Part shown: one piece after another, positions 6,523 through 10,260 of the stretch
How the letters are laid out: each line of letters starts with the position of its first letter
Position numbering within the stretch: the first letter of the stretch is position 1
From: Actinosomnolentus pattersoniae (SeqCode)
GTDB taxonomy: Bacteria; Actinomycetota; UBA4738
Direction of reading: 5' to 3'
DNA length: 10,260 nt
Assembly (NCBI GenBank): GCA_013817655.1
Contig: JACDCJ010000055.1
Location: 1-10,260, forward strand
Program-made: the position numbers and the translations under genes
Notes under the pieces: model-generated
Seen by the model: only the letters and a program-made list of their open reading frames with translations
The model's database searches: none
What the model was told of the DNA's origin: nothing

Positions 6523-7467
6523 TCAGCCGGCATCCTCTCGTGGGCCCGCCAGGAGAGCGCGGGCCCGCTCCACATCGAGCCCCATCTGTCGCACGAGATC
6601 ACCGGCCGATGGGAAGCGGACCTCGTCGCGCAGCCGGGCCCAGAACTCCACGGTCATCCGGCAGCCCTGGAGGTCGCCCGCGAAGTCGAGCACATGGGCT
6701 TCGAGGTGGAGCGGATCACCGCCGAAGGTTGGGTTGGTGCCGATGTTCACCGCGGCGGGGTGGCTCTCCCCTCCGACGATCGCCAGCGCCGCGTACACGC
6801 CCCTGCCCGGAAGCAGGATGCGCGGGGTCACGTCGAGGTTCGCCGTGGGATAGCCGAGGCCGGCCCCGCGCCCTGCCCCGGGAACGACCGTGCCCTCCAC
6901 GGAGTACCTTCGGCCGAGCGCGATCGCCGGCCAGCGCAGGTCGCCGCCCGCGAGCGCCGCACGGATGGAGGACGAGGAGACCTGGCGGCCTTCCATCCTC
7001 ACCAGGCTCACGCCTTCGACGGTGAACCCGGCCCTTGCGCCCATGCCCGTCAGCGCCGCGAGGTCGCCTTCCGCGCCATGGCCGAAGGTGAAGTTCGAGC
7101 CGACGACGACGTACTCGGCGGCCAGCCCGGCCGAAAGTACGCGGGTCGCAAAGCGCTCGGCCGGCCAGGCGGCAAGCTCTTCGGTGAACGGGACCACGAC
7201 CAGGCTCTCGATCCCCAGCCGCGCGATGAGATCGGCCTTCCGCTCGAGGGTCGTGAGGAGGGCGGGCTCTCTTCCCGGAGTCAGCACCTCGCGCGGGTGG
7301 CGGTCGAACGTGACAGCGGTCGGCGTGAGTCCGCGGGCGCGGCCCACCGCCACCGTTCTGTGGATCACGGCCTGGTGACCGAGGTGCACGCCGTCGAAGA
7401 AGCCGACAGTGACCGCGCCCGGGCCGATCCGCCGGTCCACGGCCCCCAGCCCGTGGGAGACCCTCAT
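6523..7467 (-). CDS. ribF: Bifunctional riboflavin kinase / FAD synthetase
   Basis: The 314-residue protein turns riboflavin into FMN and then FAD. The N-terminal FMN adenylyltransferase domain shows GFFDGVHLGH at residues 22-31 (the HxGH nucleotidyltransferase motif), VTFDRHP near 52-58 and SSSSIRAAL near 164-172. The C-terminal flavokinase domain begins near 185, with GLGYPTANLD at about 203-212, GVYA at 223-226, NIGTNPTFG at 241-249 and the EAHVLDF block at 256-262, whose Glu is the expected catalytic base. Length and domain order are standard for a bacterial RibF. The ATG at 7467 leaves a normal leader before the first motif but has no close Shine-Dalgarno; a perfect hairpin ends directly at the ATG. 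The gene lies 52 bases after truB, and the capA-like gene begins at its stop codon. Confidence 0.97.
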   Translation of the reverse strand: MRVSHGLGAVDRRIGPGAVTVGFFDGVHLGHQAVIHRTVAVGRARGLTPTAVTFDRHPREVLTPGREPALLTTLERKADLIARLGIESLVVVPFTEELAAWPAERFATRVLSAGLAAEYVVVGSNFTFGHGAEGDLAALTGMGARAGFTVEGVSLVRMEGRQVSSSSIRAALAGGDLRWPAIALGRRYSVEGTVVPGAGRGAGLGYPTANLDVTPRILLPGRGVYAALAIVGGESHPAAVNIGTNPTFGGDPLHLEAHVLDFAGDLQGCRMTVEFWARLRDEVRFPSAGDLVRQMGLDVERARALLAGPREDAG

Positions 7468-7514
7468 CGGCAGGCAGGGTACAGGATGCCCTCGGCCGAT
7501 TCCGCTGCCTGCCG
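7468..7514 (-). repeat. Perfect 10-bp inverted repeat abutting the ribF start codon
   Basis: CGGCAGGCAG at 7468-7477 and its exact reverse complement at 7505-7514 enclose 27 bases. In the transcript the 3' arm ends at the base before the ribF ATG. The loop contains the palindrome TCGGCCGA (7492-7499) and the only GAGGG near the start, 20 bases upstream of the ATG. No U run follows, so it is not a typical intrinsic terminator. A role in controlling ribF translation or in mRNA processing is inference. Confidence 0.6.
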
Positions 7515-7519
7515 GCCTC

Positions 7520-8395
7520 TCAGCTCGCCCCGGAGGCGGAGGCGAGGATCACCTCTGGCACTGCCTTGGCTCCGTCGTCGCGGTAGATCCCTATTAGGCG
7601 TCCGTCCGATGCCAGGACCCTGTAAGGGCCGCCCACGCCAGCGGGCCCGAGGATCGCTCCCGATCGAGCGGCGCGCGCTTCCTCCGTCTGGAGCGTCACA
7701 CTCGGCAGGTGCTCGGCGGCTCGCTCGACGGGGAGGAGTCGTCCGGGATCTTCCGGGGGGCGGGCGCGGTCCACCCCGAACGGACCGATGGCTGTTCGGC
7801 GGAGCGCCGTCACGTGCGCCCCGCAACCGAGGTGGGCCCCCACGTCCGCGATGAGGGTCCGCACGTAGGTTCCGGAGGAACACTCGACCGCGACGTCGAA
7901 GCTCGGCGCGTGGAAGCGCAGCAGATCGAACGCGAAGACACGTACCGGCCGAGGGGGCGACGCCACCGGTTCTCCCCGCCTCGCCGCCTCGTACGACCGT
8001 CTTCCTCCAACCTTGACCGCCGAGAACGCCGGAGGCGCCTGGAGGATGTTGCCGGTAAAGACCGCCATCGCTGCGCGAAGCTCCCGCTCGGAGACGTTCA
8101 CCTCGCGCTTGCGAGCCACGCGGCCCTCTGCATCGAGCGTGTCCGTCTCGATCCCGAGCAGGCCCGTGGCGAAATAGGTCTTGGGCAGATCGGCGAGAAA
8201 ACGGAGGAGACGGGTTGCCCGCCCGACCCCGACGAGCAGGAGCCCCGTGGCCATGGGATCGAGCGTCCCGGCATGGCCGACCTTCCGCGTTGAGAGCGCC
8301 CGACGGACCCGGTCGACCGCGTCGTGCGAGGTGATGCCGGCCGGCTTGTCGATCAGCAGGAGCCCGCTCGGCGCGGTGCCTTCGCCGGGGCTCAC
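7520..8395 (-). CDS. truB: tRNA pseudouridine(55) synthase TruB
   Basis: TruB makes pseudouridine 55 in the T-psi-C loop of tRNAs. The 291-residue protein shows LLIDKPAGITSHDAV at residues 13-27 and the catalytic loop GHAGTLDPMATGLL at 40-53, with Asp46 the catalytic residue. KTYFATGLLG follows at about 72-81 with the conserved Tyr, then the SSGTYVRTL block. The C-terminal hundred residues fit the TruB C-terminal domains. The GTG start at 8395 is separated from the TAA of the upstream nrnA-like gene by one base and has no clear Shine-Dalgarno, so re-initiation after the upstream stop is probable. The position between the DHH gene and ribF is the normal place in this cluster. Confidence 0.97.
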   Translation of the reverse strand: MSPGEGTAPSGLLLIDKPAGITSHDAVDRVRRALSTRKVGHAGTLDPMATGLLLVGVGRATRLLRFLADLPKTYFATGLLGIETDTLDAEGRVARKREVNVSERELRAAMAVFTGNILQAPPAFSAVKVGGRRSYEAARRGEPVASPPRPVRVFAFDLLRFHAPSFDVAVECSSGTYVRTLIADVGAHLGCGAHVTALRRTAIGPFGVDRARPPEDPGRLLPVERAAEHLPSVTLQTEEARAARSGAILGPAGVGGPYRVLASDGRLIGIYRDDGAKAVPEVILASASGAS

Positions 8396-8396
8396 C

Positions 8397-9428
8397 TTAC
8401 CCGGGGGTGCCCGCGGCGTTCTCGAGTCCCGCGACTATCCGCCGAACCGCGTCCTCCAGTCCCCCCGTCGCGGTGAATCCGGCCGCGAGGCGATGCCCGC
8501 CCCCACCGAACGCCTGCGCCAGCGCCCCGACGTCGGTTCGTCCCTTCGAGCGAAGGCTCACCTTGAACCGGCCGTCCGTCTGTTGCCGGAGAAGGCATGC
8601 GACGTCCGCCTCGCGGGCTCGGCGGACCACCTCGATGAGGTCATCGGTTCCTCCCGGGCCAACCGCCGCTGTCTTGAGGTCCGGCTGAGTGACGTAGGTC
8701 CAGATCAGGTCGGCCTCAGGCACGAGGACGATCCGAGCGAGGGCCATCCCGAGCAGGCGGAGGGCCCCCAGCGGGGAATCCTCGAACAGGAGCTGGGCCA
8801 TCCGCGTGTGATCGAAGGGGTGGGTGCGCAGGCTCGCCGCCACCCGGAGCGTCGCCGGCGTGGTCGCCTCGTATTGGAACCGCCCCGTGTCGGTGATCAC
8901 GCCGGCATACAGGCAAGCCGCTGCGCGATCCGAGAGGTCTCCGCCCAGGCGCTCGATGAGCCGAAAGACGATCTCCGCGGTGGAGGAAGCGAGCGGGTCC
9001 AACACCAGGATGGAGCCGAAGCCCGCGTTCGTGCGGTGATGATCGATGACGATCAGCTCCTTGGCCCGATCGGCGTTGGGCGTCAGCGCTCCGAGGCGCT
9101 CGGGGGAGGCCGTATCGAGCGTGACCATCACCTCCGGGGCCTTCGGAAAGCCCGCCGGATCGACGAGAAACGCGTCGCCGTCGAGGAGGGCGAGCCATGA
9201 GGGGCGGTGCATCGGCTGGTTGCCCCACGAGCACACCACGGCCTTCCCTAGTGAGGCCAGGTGATGACCGAGCCCCAGCATGGATCCGGCCGCATCCGGA
9301 TCTGGGTTGATGTGGCAGGCCAGGGCTGGGCTCCGCGCCTCGAGAAGCGCGGCGGCCGCCCGGTCGAGCTGCTCCTCGAGCGACGGCTGAGGAGCGACCG
9401 GCTCCGCGGGGATCGGCCCGTCCGTCAC
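8397..9428 (-). CDS. nrnA: DHH/DHHA1 phosphoesterase, NrnA-like oligoribonuclease / pAp phosphatase
   Basis: The 343-residue protein has all DHH-family metal motifs: HINPDPDAAGS at residues 39-49, TLD at 103-105, IDHH at 128-131 and VITDTGRF near 177-184. The C-terminal DHHA1 domain ends with the RNA-binding GGGGHRLAAGF at 308-318. Members of this group next to rbfA degrade nanoRNAs, and several hydrolyse pAp or linear cyclic-dinucleotide products; the exact substrate range here is not visible. The reading frame is open far upstream, but I take the GTG at 9428. It overlaps the rbfA TGA as GTGA, a GGAGG lies about ten bases before it, and the family begins only shortly before the first DHH motif. 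The longer upstream frame is an antisense-like shadow of rbfA and DUF503. Confidence 0.93.
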   Translation of the reverse strand: MTDGPIPAEPVAPQPSLEEQLDRAAAALLEARSPALACHINPDPDAAGSMLGLGHHLASLGKAVVCSWGNQPMHRPSWLALLDGDAFLVDPAGFPKAPEVMVTLDTASPERLGALTPNADRAKELIVIDHHRTNAGFGSILVLDPLASSTAEIVFRLIERLGGDLSDRAAACLYAGVITDTGRFQYEATTPATLRVAASLRTHPFDHTRMAQLLFEDSPLGALRLLGMALARIVLVPEADLIWTYVTQPDLKTAAVGPGGTDDLIEVVRRAREADVACLLRQQTDGRFKVSLRSKGRTDVGALAQAFGGGGHRLAAGFTATGGLEDAVRRIVAGLENAAGTPG

Positions 9429-9781
9429 GACCCGGTGCCCTCCGACTCGATCTGGCGGAGGAGCTCTGTGACTCGCTGTACGTGATCGAGCGCCACGTCC
9501 TCGCGGAACTCGAGCTCGGGCGTGAACTTGAGCCGAACCTGCCGGCCCAACGTCGCTCTCAGATGGGCCCGGGCCGACCGGAGTCCCGCCTGCGTGCTCA
9601 GCTTGGCCTTCTCGTCGCCCAGCGCGGTGTAGAACACGACCGCTCGGCGCAGGTCCGGTGGGACCTCCACGCGGAGGATGGTCACGAACCCAATCCGCGG
9701 GTCCTTCAGCCGCGGGATCTCCTCGGCCAGGATCTCGCGGAACTCCTCTGCCACCCGATCGGGGCGGACGGCTTCGGCCAT
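9425..9781 (-). CDS. rbfA: 30S ribosome-binding factor RbfA
   Basis: RbfA is a small KH-fold protein that binds immature 30S subunits and assists maturation of the 5' end of 16S rRNA. The 118-residue product shows the usual features: an N-terminal helix ending EEFREILAEEIPRLKDPRIG, FVTILRVEVPPDLRRAVVFYT, and the C-terminal RLKFTPELEFREDVALDHV with the acidic turn typical of the family. The ATG at 9781 is preceded by AAGGGAG with seven bases between, a good ribosome binding site. It lies 30 bases after the DUF503 stop, and its TGA overlaps the GTG of the DHH gene. The infB, DUF503, rbfA order is conserved in many Gram-positive bacteria. Confidence 0.96.
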   Translation of the reverse strand: MAEAVRPDRVAEEFREILAEEIPRLKDPRIGFVTILRVEVPPDLRRAVVFYTALGDEKAKLSTQAGLRSARAHLRATLGRQVRLKFTPELEFREDVALDHVQRVTELLRQIESEGTGS

Positions 9782-9811
9782 GGCGTGGCTCCCTTCGACG
9801 GTGTTCGATCC

Positions 9812-10105
9812 CTAGTCGTCCGGCGCGTGGAAGGACGTGCGCGCATCGATCACCTCGACGCGACCGAATCGCTCGACGTGGCGCTCGACCTCGTGCACCA
9901 CTCGCTTCAGGTGATACCCCTCGCCGGCGACCGAGGAAATCGCGAGAGTCGCCCGCTGCCACAGGTCGTGGTGATCGACCTCGGCCACAGATACGTTGAA
10001 CTTTCCCCGAAGCGAGGCCGTCAGCGTCTTGACGACATGACGTTTCTCCTTGAGGGAGTGGACATCGGGGATGCGGAGATCGAAGAGACACACGGCCGCC
10101 AGCAT
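9812..10105 (-). CDS. DUF503 / YlxP family protein
   Basis: The protein of about 97 residues matches the YlxP pattern: MLAAVCLFDLRIPDVHSLKEKR at the start, then FNVSVAEVDHHDLWQRATLAI in the middle. YlxP is a small ferredoxin-like-fold protein encoded between infB and rbfA. A ribosome-maturation role has been suggested from context and from work in Gram-positives, but its molecular job is not settled. The frame also allows a GTG six bases earlier (10111), which would add Met-Ser. I prefer the ATG at 10105 because GAGGGAG (10117-10111) is correctly spaced for it and would overlap the GTG, and because family members begin at this residue. The stop is TAG. Confidence 0.93.
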   Translation of the reverse strand: MLAAVCLFDLRIPDVHSLKEKRHVVKTLTASLRGKFNVSVAEVDHHDLWQRATLAISSVAGEGYHLKRVVHEVERHVERFGRVEVIDARTSFHAPDD

Positions 10106-10123
10106 GGACACTCCCTCGCCCCG

Positions 10124-10260
10124 CTACGAGAGCGTTCGGGCGACCTCGCGCACCTCGTAGGCCTCGATCACGTCGCCCTCGTGGACGTCCTGGAAGTTTT
10201 CCAGGCCGATGCCGCACTCGAACCCCTCGCTCACCTCGCGCACGTCGTCCTTGAAACGCC
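10124..10260 (-). CDS. infB: Translation initiation factor IF-2, C-terminal end (runs off the right edge)
   Basis: The last 44 codons of infB are present, ending in TAG at 10126-10124. The residues RFKDDVREVSEGFECGIGLENF, continuing into QDVHEGDVIEAYEV, are the conserved end of the IF2 C2 domain, the part that recognises fMet-tRNA; GFECG and EGDVIEAY are near-invariant. The N-terminal domains and GTPase lie outside the window. The DUF503 gene follows after an 18-base gap, which fits a shared transcript. Confidence 0.96.
   Translation of the reverse strand, partial: RFKDDVREVSEGFECGIGLENFQDVHEGDVIEAYEVREVARTLS

Noticed and set aside
9429..10217. A 606-residue reading frame in which the nrnA-like protein has a 260-residue N-terminal extension.
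   Set aside because: The extra part is an Arg/Gly/Pro-rich shadow of rbfA, DUF503 and the infB end, which are clearly coding in another frame. The DHH family begins at the GTG at 9428.
1..10260. A hidden defence system, prophage, insertion sequence or CRISPR array.
   Set aside because: No transposase, integrase, terminal repeats, spaced direct repeats or defence domains are visible. Nearly all sequence is accounted for by conserved housekeeping genes.

Overview
The window is a GC-rich stretch (about two thirds G+C by eye) with every recognisable gene on the minus strand, packed almost end to end. Read in the transcribed direction (right to left), the order is: infB 3' end, a DUF503/YlxP gene, rbfA, an nrnA-like DHH phosphoesterase, truB, ribF, a broken capA-like gene, rpsO, pnp, an M16 zinc peptidase, dapB, and the 5' part of a PIG-L deacetylase. 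The infB to pnp part is the widely conserved translation/RNA-metabolism cluster. A pnp, M16, dapB continuation is typical of Actinomycetota. Together with the high GC, frequent GTG starts and four GTGA stop/start overlaps, this suggests an uncultured or little-studied actinobacterium. That assignment is inference, because no rRNA gene is present.

Right part (about 6520-10260): translation initiation and ribosome maturation (IF2, RbfA), RNA turnover (NrnA-like), tRNA modification (TruB) and FMN/FAD synthesis (RibF). Gaps are at most 52 bases. A perfect 10-bp inverted repeat fills most of the truB-ribF gap and abuts the ribF start codon.

Middle part (about 5070-6520): a CapA/PGA_cap metallophosphatase-like gene lies between ribF and rpsO. 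It keeps all its family motifs but carries two lesions, an extra base in an A4 run and an in-frame TAG, so it is annotated as a pseudogene, with sequencing error as the alternative. rpsO follows.

Left part (1 to about 5070): the 256-base rpsO-pnp spacer contains a 76-base imperfect palindrome. Its arms are 36 bases, 30 of 36 positions pair in RNA, and the loop is 4 bases. This is the position where the pnp leader is processed by RNase III in bacteria where it has been studied. pnp probably begins at a TTG with a near-perfect Shine-Dalgarno. It is followed by the M16 peptidase, dapB and PIG-L genes, each starting at a GTG that overlaps the previous TGA.

I see no mobile element, CRISPR array, tRNA/rRNA gene or defence system. 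Most of the window is ordinary housekeeping DNA. The items worth a second look are the pnp leader hairpin, the doubly damaged capA-like gene and the ribF start hairpin.
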